Shown: positions 35,801 to 42,165 of the stretch, piece after piece | Numbering within the stretch: the stretch's first letter is position 1 | Layout of the letters: every line of letters starts with the position of its first letter | From: Branchiostoma floridae | Lineage: Eukaryota; Chordata; Leptocardii; Amphioxiformes; Branchiostomatidae | Direction of reading: 5' to 3' | Assembly: GCF_000003815.2 (NCBI RefSeq) | Contig: NC_049989.1 | Span: 16,156,522 to 16,220,521, forward strand | DNA length: 64,000 bases | The notes under the pieces: generated by a model | What the model was told of the DNA's origin: nothing | Database searches by the model: none | Seen by the model: the letters and a program-made list of their open reading frames with translations, nothing else | Program-made: the position numbers and the translations under genes

Positions 35801-38800
35801 TTATGCTATCAGAAACGTTGATTTTTTGCACACATATACACAAATGTACATGCATGCTAACAATAAAGACATCTGACATAAACGCATACAAAATAATTTA
35901 GATACCCAATATACATGTATGCTGAAGGTTTATCCTCCAATTTCTTTAAAGTTCAACATCTTAAGGGCATCCGCAGGTCATTCAATATTCAGCCTCTAAA
36001 CAATGGTTCCCTATACAAAAAAGAGGAGAAAGAAACTGTTAATAACTCAACTTTCTGACGTTACTGGCACACAAACATACCCTCATATGAAAGCCCAACA
36101 TCTCAGCCATCCGAAAAACCACATTTCGCCAAGTATCTAACGGTGAAACTTCCGGGAAACTGAAAAATTGACCCCTGACCTCAAAACCGCACCACAACCC
36201 AGTGAGAAGGCCATGTGCTAGGACAAAAAAGTCCCAATTTTATACCCCTCAGCAACCACAAAAACTCAGTTTTTTGGCCCTAATCAGAAAGTAGAAACCC
36301 TCCCCTGTCACACCCACCTCAAAACTGCCAGGATTTCTACCCATTTGACCAAGAAAAAAATCTTGAAGTTTTAGGCCCTGAACTATATTCGACCACCATC
36401 AATTTGCATGGCGGATTGACCTGCGGATATCCTGTTTGGTAAAAGATGCGTGCTGTGAAGTACTTTTACACCAAAGCGTTTCCCTCTAGCAAAGTTGGAA
36501 CACTTTAGCCATTTACTTTAGGGGAGAAAACAAGTTTCCTGGCTTATTGGCAAATGTCTCTGATGGCGCAAATGCAGTCAAATCTCCCCTATCTCATCTA
36601 AACTGCAGCACAAATGGGGGAGTTACGTTTCCTTTCCAATCTCGGGTTTTCATCAAAGTTTGATAACACTATTTTTTTATGGCTTTTGGCGCTGCACCAA
36701 ACTGTGTGTGCACTTGAAATTGAGGGAGTAGGTAGATCTGTTCAGACTCAGTGTCACTGTGGGTACCGGTACAGAAAATTCAGGTCCACAAAAAGCCAAA
36801 ATATTCTATATGATTATGAAGAATGTGGGCTTTCAAAGAAGAAGAAGAAGAAGGTCCGGTTTATAATTAGTTCCAGAGGATCAGGTCCAGGTCCGCACCT
36901 GAACCTAATGCAGTATGACTCATACCAATGATCCATTTCACTACATAGAAATCTTTTTGGTGGAGTATTACTATAAGACTCACACTGGCGTTTCAAAATC
37001 CTACAATGCTAACTGCACCTGTACGATTGACTGTACAACTTGGTAGAAATGACTAGTATAAATTCTACTTTGCTCTTGTTATTTTCTTCCACCTGCAAGC
37101 GCCAAAACGTGTGAATGCCTGATCAAATAATCTATTAATTTTCTCATAGGTCCAACATCCGGTCGACCTTATTTTTTCTGTACCGGTCCAATAGGAAAAA
37201 ACGGTTTTGTACTGGTACGTTGTCAGGTACCCAGCCCTGGTTCAGACAGTAGGGCTTCTCATGACGTTAACATTGAACTGATGCACACAAAGAAAAGAAA
37301 AAGAATCTGCCGTTAATCTTTAGTATTAGAGGTTTGGCAGACGAGTATGAAAGAAGATTATATCGGCACTACGGCTAGCGCGTTCGCGTGTTTTGAGGCT
37401 TATTGGTTTAAGAAAATAGCAAGAGCGAAGTAGAGGAAAGTTGATAGTCATTTTTATCAGATTATACAGTCAACTTGGTCTAACATAACCCTTAAACTGC
37501 CAAACCCGGACACATCGGGCACACATATACATGTCCTGTGTGCCACACCAGGATATATCCAGGATACGTTTATGAAGGTTAGACATCCAGGTAAGCAATA
37601 TTCAAATACAATTCAATCTCTACAACTGGATAAAAACGGATATTTACTTCCGGACGTTTCGAGTGACATCCATCACTCTTCTTCAGCAAGTACCCTCTAA
37701 GTAACTTCTCAGAATANNNNNNNNNNNNNNNNNNNNNNNNNNNNNNNNNNNNNNNNNNNNNNNNNNNNNNNNNNNNNNNNNNNNNNNNNNNNNNNNNNNN
37801 NNNNNNNNNNNNNNNNTTCATAAAAGGGAGGGAAACTAGAAAAACTGGTTTAACCACTGATTTGCACTGATTTGCATTTGTGTAACCTTTTGCATATGAT
37901 CCTAACGATTTAGTGGTTAAACCAGTTTTTCTAGTTAGCTGTACTGGTATTGAATTGTTCTGACTAGTTCATTCTGCTTTTGCTGAAGAAGAGTGATGGA
38001 TGTCACTCGAAACGTCCGGAAGTAAATATCCGTTTTTATCCAGTTGTAGAGATTGAATTGTATTTGAATATCCAGGATAGCGTATTCCCCTGAAGTAGCA
38101 GCTTGGCACGCGAGGAACGCATGAAACCCGGAAGCTAGGGACTTCGGCCTTGTTCAGGGGTTTCTTTTTGGAAGTCAACGGCCAACCCTGGCACTTATAG
38201 CATTTTATAGGGCTGAAACTTATTTGTAGCGAAATGGACCATTGTTTTGAGAACTGCCGATTCACAAACAATTAGGTCCAGGTTCATGTCCGGACCTATA
38301 CCTGATCCTCTGGACCTGTACCATACCTGTACCTGAATTTTCTGTTACCCAAACACTATTCCTGAGGAATATTCATGGCTTCTGGATGGGTTACAGTTTT
38401 ACAGGCTGTAAATTATTGAATGGTTCCCAGTGGTGGAAAATCAGCCGCGGGCTCTAATCAACTTTGCGTACCAACAAGAAACTACGCCACAAACAAAGAC
38501 GGATAACGACTCCCATCCTGACCCTGCCCGGTCTCCTCAGGGATGTACGGAAATTGACGAGTTACGAAAGCAGTAACCTTTCGCGAGAATTTACTTTGCC
38601 ATTTGGCTATAAAACATTCATGGTGCATCTTTTCGTTCTACAAATTAATGGAGATTTCATATTCATGAAATGTCAAGCTCAAGTAGTAATGCATGTTCTC
38701 TGAATGGATGACAAGGTTATAAAATGTCTGATTTTAAATTAAACGGTCACTGGGGAATCTTATAAACTCTGATGATATCATTATATATTCAATGAAGTTA

Positions 38801-41800
38801 TTTGTGGATGACTATAACATTGTAAGCCTGTATAGGAGATAGGAAAAAAATTGCTAAGTCCACACCAATTTAATTTCTTGGTTCACGGATTCGCTCGCTC
38901 CTATTTTTTGGAGAAAAAAATAAGAATTACCAGTCAGCAAATTTTCACCATTAATGAAACCATTCACCAACTTTCTGGTGTAGCAAATTGGCCTTTATAT
39001 TATAAGCTCCTTAAAGTGTGGGTACAGGTGCTGTTACTGTCCAATAATAGTGTTTTTGTACTTTTTTCAAGCTGAAAACTTTTTTTCTTTATGTTTTGGA
39101 TTAGTCGTTACCTTTACCCCAACCATTTTACAATTTTTATCTTTATTTTTATTTCACCCTCTCGCTCCATATTTTTTATGAAAAAAATCCGTGAACCAAG
39201 AAATTAAATTGATGGCCACACTAATTTATTTTCTTGGTTATCAGACATTCAATAAGGTGAAAATTCCATTACTAGCAAGTAGACATAAAAAAGCAAAGAG
39301 CGAGGCTATTGACACACCCAGTGTGTCGATAGCCTAAGAGGCTATCGACACACTGAGTGTGTCGATAGCCTGTTTAGGCTATTGGCACACTCAGTGTGGC
39401 GATAGCCTGTTTAGGCTATTGACACACCCAGTGATAGAAACCACTAAAATGAGGAAATCTTACGATTATATTTGACAATCAACACTCTGAAAAATACAAA
39501 TGGCATCCTGTGTCCATTATCAACCCAAAATACGATCTTTTTCACGTGTTTACGGCACAATTTTAAACATCGGAATCTGCTATCAAATAGGGTGCTAGTT
39601 TCACTGTCACCGCATGTGATCATGGCAGCCATGTTGGATCGGTTAGGAACACGTTCTCAGCTGTGTTTACCTGCCGTATTGGAGAATTTTCGGCCTCAAA
39701 ACTTATATCACTAAGGAAGCGAAGTTATAGTTGTTGTTTTACCTCCATTATTTTTAATGTGAAAGAAATATTCTTCCGAGTCGCTGCCGATAGCGCCGGA
39801 ACCACACGGCCGAAAATTATGACATGTTTTGTGGTCAGTGTTACTTTTGGTTTATATTGTTAACAGAAACTTTAAAAGTTGTTTATATATAAAATATTCT
39901 TATATCAAATTGATGTTTAAAAAGGGAAAAGAAAAATTGAAAAAAAAAAAATTGAAAAAACTCCGGCGCGGACTCGAACCGGGTCGGCGCTGTTATCATG
40001 AATTCCCGGGTCAACGTTTTATCCACTACGCTACGCCGAACATACACGATGGAGGCTGTATTAACAGGTATCCAAATGTAGGGCATAACTTGAATACGTC
40101 CGTTCATTCCAAGATTCAAAGATTCCAATGTCTAATCTTCCGAACAATGTCTAATCAACTATTGCTTGTGAAAAATATTGCCGGAAAGGCATGTTACAAG
40201 ATTACAAGCTCTGATTGGCTGACTGGCATCTCGGTGTGTCAATAGCCTGTTTGGCTATTGGCACACTGAGTGTGTCAATAGCCACAGCGAAAAGCAAATG
40301 GCAGGGAGGAAAACTTGAATATGACTTCATTCACTCCATAAAACTGAATTCACTCAGGCATAAACCTAAGTCCACGGGATTTGTTTTCGTTATATTTTCC
40401 AGTAAAGGATATTCTTTTTAAATCCGAGAATCGAATAGGTGTGATGTAATCCAGTTTATGACGTGGAAAATGACTGAGCTTGTAAAATCCCCAATGCTGT
40501 TTTACAAGTACGTAACAAATGTTATACAATGCATTTTGCAATAGAAGTTTACAAAATTTGTTTCTATTTACATTTATGTGCAGTGACTTCTAAGGATATA
40601 GCAAAGTAGGGCCAACCTAAGGTGCACTCGTAAATAATAATTATTGATATGTACGTAGTTTTGCTTTTCAGACAAAAGTAAAAGATAAAAGTAGTAGCAA
40701 CCAAACAAGTGTACCATTTACTGTAAATGCATTTAATTTCGCTGTAGTGGGAAAAATGACTTTTCGCGGTGGTTTTAAGATCACGGTAGCACCTTGCACT
40801 GTAGTCTCTTACTGCCATGGAAAAATGTTTGAGGTGGTTTTACGTTCGCAGTTCAGCGGCTACCGCAAAAACTGTGAATATAAAACCACCGCGAAAGTTT
40901 CTGCATTTACAGTATTTGGAGCAGGCTGATGCTATAGACAGGATGTTCCTGTCAATAACAGTGGAGTAGAGTAAAGTAGCCAGGTACGGAGTATTTTATC
41001 CAGTTTAGACAATATGGATTTTTAATTTTATGCACAGAAAAGAATTGTCATGATTGACAGGTCGTTCTTGTCAAATTGACATTGTGGCAATTTTTTTGTT
41101 TATAATTTCTCTATAAATTATAATAACAATTTTGGCATTATTGACAACATGTGTCGAATGTGTCTGTTGATAAGAATTATTATGTGACATTGTAACATGA
41201 TTTTGTAACTTTTTATAGGAGCTAGAAAAACATCACTACTAGTAAGGCCACACCAGTTTAATTTGTTGGTTATTGGACAGTCTTAGGTGAAAAATAAAAG
41301 TACTGTATTAGCAAGCAGACATCATAAAAGCATAGGACAGGAAGTCTGTATTCACTGCATAAAACTGAATGTACCAAGACATATTTAAAACAAAACATGA
41401 TACAATTGACAACAACAACAATTATTATAGTGCACTATAACGTTATATAGATGATAATGATATACTATGTCCACTATGATAATTTTTGACAGGATGTTTA
41501 TAATTTGTCAAAATATTATAGGCCCCTTTACACAACAACCTGACTAACCGAAGGACTCTACTCTACTCTCTACTCTAGGATAATCCTGTACAAATCGGTG
41601 GGAAAATATAAACTTTAAAGAGAAATTGTTGTGGGCTCTGTGGCCACGTTTTAGGTAATTGCACGAACCAAGGAGCGAACAAATGAATGCAATAAATGAC
41701 ACAAATGTTCCACCAACACCCGGCAAAAGGCAACCAGTAACGACAGCTATAAGCATACTATGACTGCAATTTCAAAACAGCAAATTATGAAGAAATTAGA

Positions 41801-41846
41801 AACTTTTCACGAATATCAGAAAAATTACCTCAAAATTGTCCGCCAT
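11789..41846 (-). CDS. THOC6: THO complex subunit 6 (WD40 protein), 11 exons, C-terminus not found
   Basis: WD40-repeat subunit of the THO part of TREX, which couples transcription and splicing to nuclear mRNA export. Minus-strand coding exons: 41829-41846, 32454-32569, 29177-29241, 28682-28733, 25918-25969, 25298-25335, 24898-24943, 13461-13532, 12708-12810, 12315-12367, 11789-11857. All introns are GT-AG, all ten junctions keep frame, and the total is 684 nt (228 codons). THOC6-like landmarks: [11 protein letters not shown] (21-31), HNGPVY (68-73), KAW (91-93), LWD (144-146), GHTDYIHAL (158-166), RIWD (185-188), GRWIGC (213-218). The start is the ATG in an AAAATGGCGGAC context. Human THOC6 is about 340 residues from memory, so roughly the last 110 are missing here. 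Intron 7 holds an 11-kb foldback transposon. Identification rests on motif order, not on an alignment. Confidence 0.87.
11893..12095 (-). repeat. copy of the hairpin repeat seen at 29.8-30.2 kb
   Basis: Contains AATACAACACGGTGTATTCC, then GTATCACCCGAGGTACC. Its complement shares the CGAATACCTGATTCGGA and CAACTTCTGGC-CATTTC blocks with 29900-30030. It lies in THOC6 intron 10. Confidence 0.7.
12315..12367 (-). CDS. THOC6: THOC6 coding exon 10
   Basis: Acceptor TTACCAG, donor GAT|GTGAGT, 53 bp. It completes the WD aspartate, then encodes [17 protein letters not shown], like the WDLR-A-E-YKHE segment of THOC6. Confidence 0.9.
12708..12810 (-). CDS. THOC6: THOC6 coding exon 9
   Basis: Acceptor TTCCACAG, donor GGG|GTAAGA, 103 bp. 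It encodes GHTDYIHAL and [11 protein letters not shown], a textbook WD repeat nearly identical in pattern to the corresponding THOC6 repeat. Confidence 0.93.
12919..13030 (+). mobile_element. tRNA-derived SINE
   Basis: A-box-like TAGCTCAACTGG (12926-12937) and B-box-like GTTTCAAATTC (13005-13015) sit about 80 bp apart. The block CAGTTGATCATGAGCTCCTG / TTGGTAACTGGAAGACC recurs at 55350-55440 on the other strand. It lies in THOC6 intron 8. Confidence 0.6.
13033..13283. mobile_element. MITE with TTATACCCCTGTCAC ends
   Basis: Left end TTATACCCCTGTCAC and right end GTGACAGGGGTATAA are perfect complements. Interior copies of CGTGACAGGG suggest subterminal repeats. It lies in THOC6 intron 8. Confidence 0.65.
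13461..13532 (-). CDS. THOC6: THOC6 coding exon 8
   Basis: Acceptor GTTTTTAG, donor ACG|GTAAGA, 72 bp, phase 0 at both ends. It encodes a complete WD strand set with [16 protein letters not shown]. Confidence 0.9.
13685..13692. repeat. 8-bp direct repeat CATGACAA, left TSD candidate
   Basis: CATGACAA abuts the left end of the foldback element. The same octamer abuts the right end at 24756-24763. Confidence 0.6.
13693..14110. repeat. foldback left outer domain
   Basis: Unique (non-tandem) outer part of the left arm. It mirrors about 24395-24755, including the GGCTAGCTATGGCCCG and AGGTTTATATAATTTTG blocks in complementary orientation. Small indels separate the arms, for example an extra CCACATTACCACAT-like stretch near 13910. 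Confidence 0.85.
14111..18228. repeat. foldback left arm tandem array (~190-bp units)
   Basis: About 21 copies of a unit containing GTGACAAATTTAACAGACAT, GCGTAATGACGTCAGGGTAC, ATAAAGTTGACATATGCG, TTTTCCACTGTTTTGACCTA, GACAATAAACTAAACATA, CTTCGACCAAACTCTTT and ACACCGGTGTGTCTACGC. A shorter variant with GTTGACAAGGAAATCATGGC occurs near 14930, 15712, 15893 and 16074. The last copy (18061-18228) is unusually degenerate next to the N gap. Confidence 0.95.
14409..14553 (+). mobile_element. LINE 3' end inserted in the left arm
   Basis: About 145 bp ending in (AAATA)n, interrupting an array unit. It is flanked by the 11-bp direct repeat AAGGAAGTCAG on both sides, the hallmark of target-primed reverse transcription. 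The body contains CAGGGCTAGCCCTTTG and GTTCGGTGCAGCCAAACC, typical of a non-LTR 3' UTR. It is absent from the mirror position in the right arm. Confidence 0.75.
18229..18691. other. assembly gap (463 N)
   Basis: Run of N at the centre of the palindrome. Open frames drawn through it are artefacts. Flanking sequence on both sides is degenerate relative to other array units, as expected from low-quality read ends or a collapsed palindrome. Confidence 0.98.
19577..19586. repeat. 10-bp TSD, left
   Basis: TAGACACACT, repeated exactly at 21441-21450. The uninterrupted array units carry this string once. Confidence 0.85.
19587..21440. mobile_element. MULE-like DNA transposon inserted in the right arm
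   Basis: 1854 bp with ~100-bp terminal inverted repeats starting GTCTCTACCAGACTCCGGAT, continuing through ATCGTAGAAATGGAACAAAT and ATATAACCGGCCAGGGAACA. A 9-10-bp target duplication (TAGACACACT) flanks it. Long TIRs with 9-10-bp TSDs are characteristic of Mutator-like elements (established); no transposase motif is seen. The interior has a 160-residue plus-strand open frame (19975-20457) that I do not recognise, and a GC-rich part near 20600-20850 with an AAAATGGCGCC context. The right TIR has a small internal duplication of the GGAATATAACC region. Probably non-autonomous. Confidence 0.75.
19975..20457 (+). other. unrecognised 160-residue open frame inside the MULE-like element
   Basis: Longest stop-free frame in the element. 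It is rich in aromatic and basic residues in its C-terminal half and includes a short Gln run (QQQQ). I see no DDE, zinc-finger or SWIM motif, so there is no support for a transposase. It may be a chance frame. Confidence 0.2.
23641..24296 (+). pseudogene. CR1/L2-like LINE reverse transcriptase C-terminal fragment
   Basis: 5'-truncated non-LTR retrotransposon. An open frame from [12 protein letters not shown] onward (23641-24225) gives [64 protein letters not shown] and [14 protein letters not shown]. These are the usual order of motifs in the C-terminal region of CR1/L2/Jockey-type ORF2. The 3' end is a short GCAGAT repeat, not poly(A), as in CR1-like elements. It interrupts an array unit of the foldback right arm and has no counterpart in the left arm. 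Only the last ~190 residues are present, so it is dead. Confidence 0.85.
24395..24755. repeat. foldback right outer domain
   Basis: Mirror of 13693-14110. It ends with GGGAGCGCTCCTTACCC, followed by the CATGACAA direct repeat at 24756-24763. Confidence 0.85.
24898..24943 (-). CDS. THOC6: THOC6 coding exon 7
   Basis: Acceptor AATTACAG, donor AAG|GTATGT, 46 bp. It encodes [15 protein letters not shown], matching the PEIN-A core of THOC6. The following intron carries the 11-kb foldback element. Confidence 0.85.
25298..25335 (-). CDS. THOC6: THOC6 coding exon 6
   Basis: Acceptor TTATGTAG, donor CAA|GTAAGC, 38 bp. It encodes [12 protein letters not shown] plus two bases. Conservation is weak by eye, but length and phase are exactly what is needed between exons 5 and 7. 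Confidence 0.72.
25918..25969 (-). CDS. THOC6: THOC6 coding exon 5
   Basis: Acceptor TTTTTCAG, donor AAG|GTAATC, 52 bp. It encodes [17 protein letters not shown], corresponding to the SAGDGEVKAW-W-E-LKK segment of THOC6. Confidence 0.9.
26113..26166 (+). other. orphan exon-like block (coiled-coil type)
   Basis: Plus strand, within THOC6 intron 4. Acceptor-like TTGTCAACCCAG is followed by an open stretch reading [19 protein letters not shown], then donor GTAAGG. The leucine and lysine/glutamate pattern suggests a short coiled coil. No neighbouring exon on this strand was found, and GTAAGG is itself tandemly repeated, so it may be fortuitous. Confidence 0.22.
27203..27385. mobile_element. degenerate copy of the TA-flanked near-palindrome MITE
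   Basis: Starts TA-CTGTAAATGCCATC and ends in ACATTTACA. The inside keeps traces of the AAACCACC-CAAA motif of the better copies at 32929, 33622, 40721 and 56311. Confidence 0.4.
27422..27706 (-). other. GC-rich island with unrecognised 94-residue frame
   Basis: Sits in THOC6 intron 4 and is much richer in GC and CpG than its surroundings. The minus-strand frame begins [13 protein letters not shown] and contains [13 protein letters not shown]. No family is recognised. It directly abuts the Harbinger-like MITE at 27715, so it may be the remains of another transposon. Confidence 0.25.
27715..28059. mobile_element. Harbinger-like MITE, TAA TSD
   Basis: Ends GGCCACACCAATTTTATTTG and its complement, flanked by TAA on both sides (27712-27714 and 28060-28062). 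3-bp TWA target duplications are typical of PIF/Harbinger elements. A related full copy with TTA duplications is at 52677-53042. Confidence 0.75.
28682..28733 (-). CDS. THOC6: THOC6 coding exon 4
   Basis: Acceptor TTCACAG, donor CAG|GTATGT, 52 bp. It encodes [16 protein letters not shown] after completing an Ala codon, matching the HDGPVYS motif of THOC6. Confidence 0.9.
28925..29110. repeat. dispersed repeat with GT microsatellite
   Basis: GTTTTCGATAGTGTTGGTGT is followed by (GT)n at 28968-28990, then GAGACCTCAAAATGATTAGA. It has the look of a retroposon fragment. No ends can be defined here. Confidence 0.4.
29177..29241 (-). CDS. THOC6: THOC6 coding exon 3
   Basis: Acceptor CTTTAG, donor AAG|GTGTGT, 65 bp. 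It encodes [20 protein letters not shown], corresponding to the acidic/basic loop and KPV-TFQ segment of THOC6. Phases fit both neighbours. Confidence 0.87.
29615..29750 (-). mobile_element. SINE-like fragment
   Basis: Contains GGTGTCAAAATGGGTACCTGACTTTGGTTGGGGAGG and CCGTGCCCTAGACAC in broken form. The complementary pattern recurs at 44136-44260 and 56034-56250 (GTCTAG-GCAC-GTATTG, ACCAAAGTCAG, TTTACACCTGG-TGGAGTGA). No Pol III boxes are clear. Confidence 0.5.
29760..30183. repeat. GC-rich element ending in a ~147-nt hairpin
   Basis: 30032-30178 folds back on itself. The outer arms are AATACAACACGGTGTATTCC and its near-complement GGAATACACCATGTTGTATT. The inner arms are CGCGGGTTGGATC and GATCCGACCCGCG. 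The part upstream shares blocks with the complement of 11893-12095. No TSD was resolved. Confidence 0.65.
30288..30427. mobile_element. foldback MITE, CAAATAGCAGTTACTCAAG ends
   Basis: The left CAAATAGCAGTTACTCAAG and right CTTGAGTATAACTGCTATTTG arms are complementary, as are inner GATTTTGGAAA and TTTCCAACATC. The middle carries CTGAAACGTCTGACC. A half copy lies at 53976-54060. Confidence 0.65.
31143..31560. mobile_element. ACCGGTAC / AGGTCCAGG repeat family
   Basis: Begins GGGTTGGGCACCGGTAAGG and ends in a CAGGTCCAGGTTCAGGTCCG block. Interior words (CAGGCATTCACGTTTTG, ATTTCTACCAACTTATACAG) recur in reverse order and strand at 36750-37245. Partial copies are at 34130-34340 and 38225-38350. 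Confidence 0.6.
31849..32395. repeat. dispersed repeat, copy 1
   Basis: The part 32130-32395 matches 52125-52385 in the same orientation: GCTTGTCCTATACAATGAAG, CATTTCAGTTTAC, CCCTACCTACCGAC, TTTTTTCAGGACTGAAACAG. Its outer ends (TTAGGCCTAACC) may be a diverged form of the Harbinger-like TTA-GGCC ends. Confidence 0.6.
32454..32569 (-). CDS. THOC6: THOC6 coding exon 2
   Basis: Acceptor CTTTCAG, donor CAG|GTAAAA, 116 bp, ends after two bases of a codon. Residues 7-45, with [11 protein letters not shown] and IFS, match the first WD blade region of THOC6. Confidence 0.88.
32618..32920. mobile_element. CAGGGCTCGAA family MITE, right end lost
   Basis: Starts CAGGGCTCGAGATACTTTTT. The body has GGTAACATTGAAAATTACCT and GGTGGTAACAGTCAATGCAG as in the copies at 45271 and 51083. 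The right end fades before the TA-flanked MITE at 32929. Confidence 0.65.
32929..33134. mobile_element. TA-flanked near-palindromic MITE, copy 1
   Basis: Starts CTGTAAATGCAG, ends TGCATTTACAG, flanked by TA on each side. The two halves are near-complements, with CGGTTTTA / TAAAACCACCGC motifs and a central GCCA-GTAAGAGACTAC. Pattern of a Tc1/mariner-type foldback MITE. Confidence 0.75.
33622..33769. mobile_element. TA-flanked near-palindromic MITE, copy 2
   Basis: CTGTAAATGCATTTAAGTTC to TTTCTGCATTTACAG, TA on both sides. It has a shorter middle than copies 1, 3 and 4. Confidence 0.8.
34130..34340. mobile_element. partial copy of the ACCGGTAC / AGGTCCAGG family
   Basis: GGGTGGGTACCAGTACAGAAAATTC is present in broken form, then CAGGTCCAGGTCCGGCTCAG. 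Downstream AATCCTGGTCCATTTC matches the family interior. Confidence 0.5.
34362..34711. mobile_element. hAT-like MITE, 8-bp TSD TACACAAG
   Basis: Starts CAGGCTTTTAGCTAGG and ends GCATGCCTGGCAAAAAGCCTG. Flanked by exact TACACAAG octamers (34354-34361 and 34712-34719). CAGG-type ends and 8-bp duplications are typical of hAT. It shares ends with the larger 48809-50112 element. Confidence 0.8.
35371..35605 (+). pseudogene. LINE reverse transcriptase C-terminal remnant (frameshifted)
   Basis: Three reading frames in turn give [28 protein letters not shown] and [21 protein letters not shown]. These are the usual successive motifs after the RT domain of another non-LTR lineage (RTE-like or similar), distinct from the CR1-like copies in this window. 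Frameshifts and stops show it is dead. It lies in THOC6 intron 1. Confidence 0.7.
35966..36432. mobile_element. probable DNA element with GGCATCCGCAGGTCA ends
   Basis: Left GGCATCCGCAGGTCA and right TGACCTGCGGATATCC are near-complements enclosing 467 bp of CA-rich, non-coding sequence. No target duplication could be resolved. Confidence 0.5.
36750..37245. mobile_element. ACCGGTAC / AGGTCCAGG family, inverted copy
   Basis: Runs from GGGTACCGGTACAGAAAATT to GTACTGGTACGTTGTCAGGT. It contains CAGGTCCAGGTCCG and GTGAATGCCTGATCAAA, complementary to the copy at 31143-31560. An (AAG)n run sits at 36836-36852. Confidence 0.6.
37597..38074. mobile_element. foldback element around the second gap
   Basis: About 93 bp at 37597-37689 are the reverse complement of 37980-38074, including GAAGAGTGATGGATGTCACT and GAAACGTCCGGAAGTAAATA. 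Inside lies a second perfect inverted repeat of about 25 bp (CTAGAAAAACTGGTTTAACC at 37837 and its complement at 37916). Confidence 0.8.
37717..37816. other. assembly gap (100 N)
   Basis: Exactly 100 N, the conventional placeholder for a gap of unknown size, inside a foldback structure. Confidence 0.98.
38225..38350. mobile_element. partial copy of the AGGTCCAGG family
   Basis: TAGGTCCAGGTTCATGTCCG is followed by GTACCTGAATTTTCTG, both family words. It directly follows the foldback element. Confidence 0.5.
38857..39211. mobile_element. Harbinger-like MITE variant
   Basis: Ends TCCACACCAATTTAATTTCT and the complementary AGAAATTAAATTGATGGCC. Inner arms GGTTCACGGATTCGCTCGCTCC and complement are present in near-match. 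A second related end (GGCCACACTAATTTATTTTC) starts at 39214, and a further end lies at 41249. Confidence 0.6.
39304..39433. repeat. array of 31-bp palindromes with 5-6-bp spacers
   Basis: Copies at 39304-39334, 39340-39370, 39377-39407 and a partial 39414-39433, each close to GGCTATCGACACACTG followed by its own complement. Spacers are TAAGA, TGTTTA, TGTTTA. Another palindrome plus a half copy sits at 40233-40283 with spacer TGTTT. Spacers are far too short and too similar for CRISPR. Confidence 0.9.
39963..40040 (-). ncRNA. tRNA-like Pol III unit (tRNA pseudogene or SINE head)
   Basis: On the minus strand, A box TAGCGTAGTGG (complement of 40023-40033) and B box GGTTCGAGTCC (complement of 39970-39980) both fit the tRNA consensus. 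A TTTTTT run, a Pol III terminator, begins at once after the 3' end. The ends TTCGGCG and CGCCGGA can pair as an acceptor stem. No 5-bp anticodon stem with a 7-nt loop can be formed and the anticodon-to-variable stretch is about 7 nt too long. It is therefore probably not a working tRNA. Confidence 0.55.
40233..40283. repeat. second part of the 31-bp palindrome array
   Basis: A half palindrome (40233-40247), spacer TGTTT, then a full 31-bp palindrome (40253-40283). The 800 bp between this and the first cluster includes the tRNA-like unit. Confidence 0.85.
40721..40912. mobile_element. TA-flanked near-palindromic MITE, copy 3
   Basis: CTGTAAATGCATTTAATTTC to TTTCTGCATTTACAG with flanking TA; the central CTCTTACTGCCATGG is shared with other copies. 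Confidence 0.8.
41249..41350. mobile_element. Harbinger-like MITE end fragment
   Basis: TAA-GGCCACACCAGTTTAATTTG followed by TTGGTTATTGGACAG, matching 39214 onward. No right end is seen. Confidence 0.5.
41829..41846 (-). CDS. THOC6: THOC6 coding exon 1
   Basis: Six codons, MADNFE, then donor GTAAT; phase 0. The ATG lies inside CAAAATGGCGGAC, a YY1-type initiator context common at the 5' ends of housekeeping genes. The intron to exon 2 is about 9.3 kb. Because the exon is so short, its assignment depends on the phase match and the start context. Confidence 0.7.
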
Positions 41847-42165
41847 TTTGAGCCGTATTGCATCACGGGAAATTAATCTGACCCGGAGGTCATAAGAATA
41901 TACCAATAATAATAGGGATTGCTAAAATGTATTTCTATACTATACTAGGTTGCTTTACCCTATACTGGCAACATTATGGAGTTTACTACATATATTCATA
42001 TATATTATATATAAATCAGGAAATTTTGTGTATCATTGTGGCGTTGTTACGTTATATATTATTACTCAATAATTCTTAGTACCCCCGAATGAAAGGTAAA
42101 AGTGCGCCATTCCGTTTGTTATCCCCACTCCGACGAAACGAGTACGTAGCGCACGTCGTGAACAG
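41847..42165. promoter_or_regulatory. THOC6 upstream region, possibly bidirectional
   Basis: The THOC6 ATG lies in a CCGCCATTTTG (YY1-type) context at 41841-41850. About 320 bp away on the other strand is a donor-like AACAG|GTGAGT at 42165. No TATA box is convincing. The interval is AT-rich in its middle with CpG-containing sequence at both edges, compatible with a head-to-head pair of genes. Confidence 0.4.
42089..42165 (+). other. candidate first exon of a divergent gene
   Basis: An open frame from ATG at 42089 encodes MKGKSAPFRLLSPLRRN and more, reaching a strong donor GTGAGT in phase 2. The protein start is not one I recognise. A later exon-like block at 57476-57578 has a compatible phase. 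Transcript evidence would be needed to call it a gene. Confidence 0.3.

Noticed and set aside
39304-39433. CRISPR array
   Set aside because: The repeats are regular, but the spacers are only 5-6 bp and nearly identical. The DNA is eukaryotic and there are no cas genes. It is a palindromic satellite-like array.
39963-40040. Functional tRNA gene
   Set aside because: The A and B boxes and terminator fit, but no anticodon stem can be formed and the central part is about 7 nt too long. Kept only as a tRNA-like unit.
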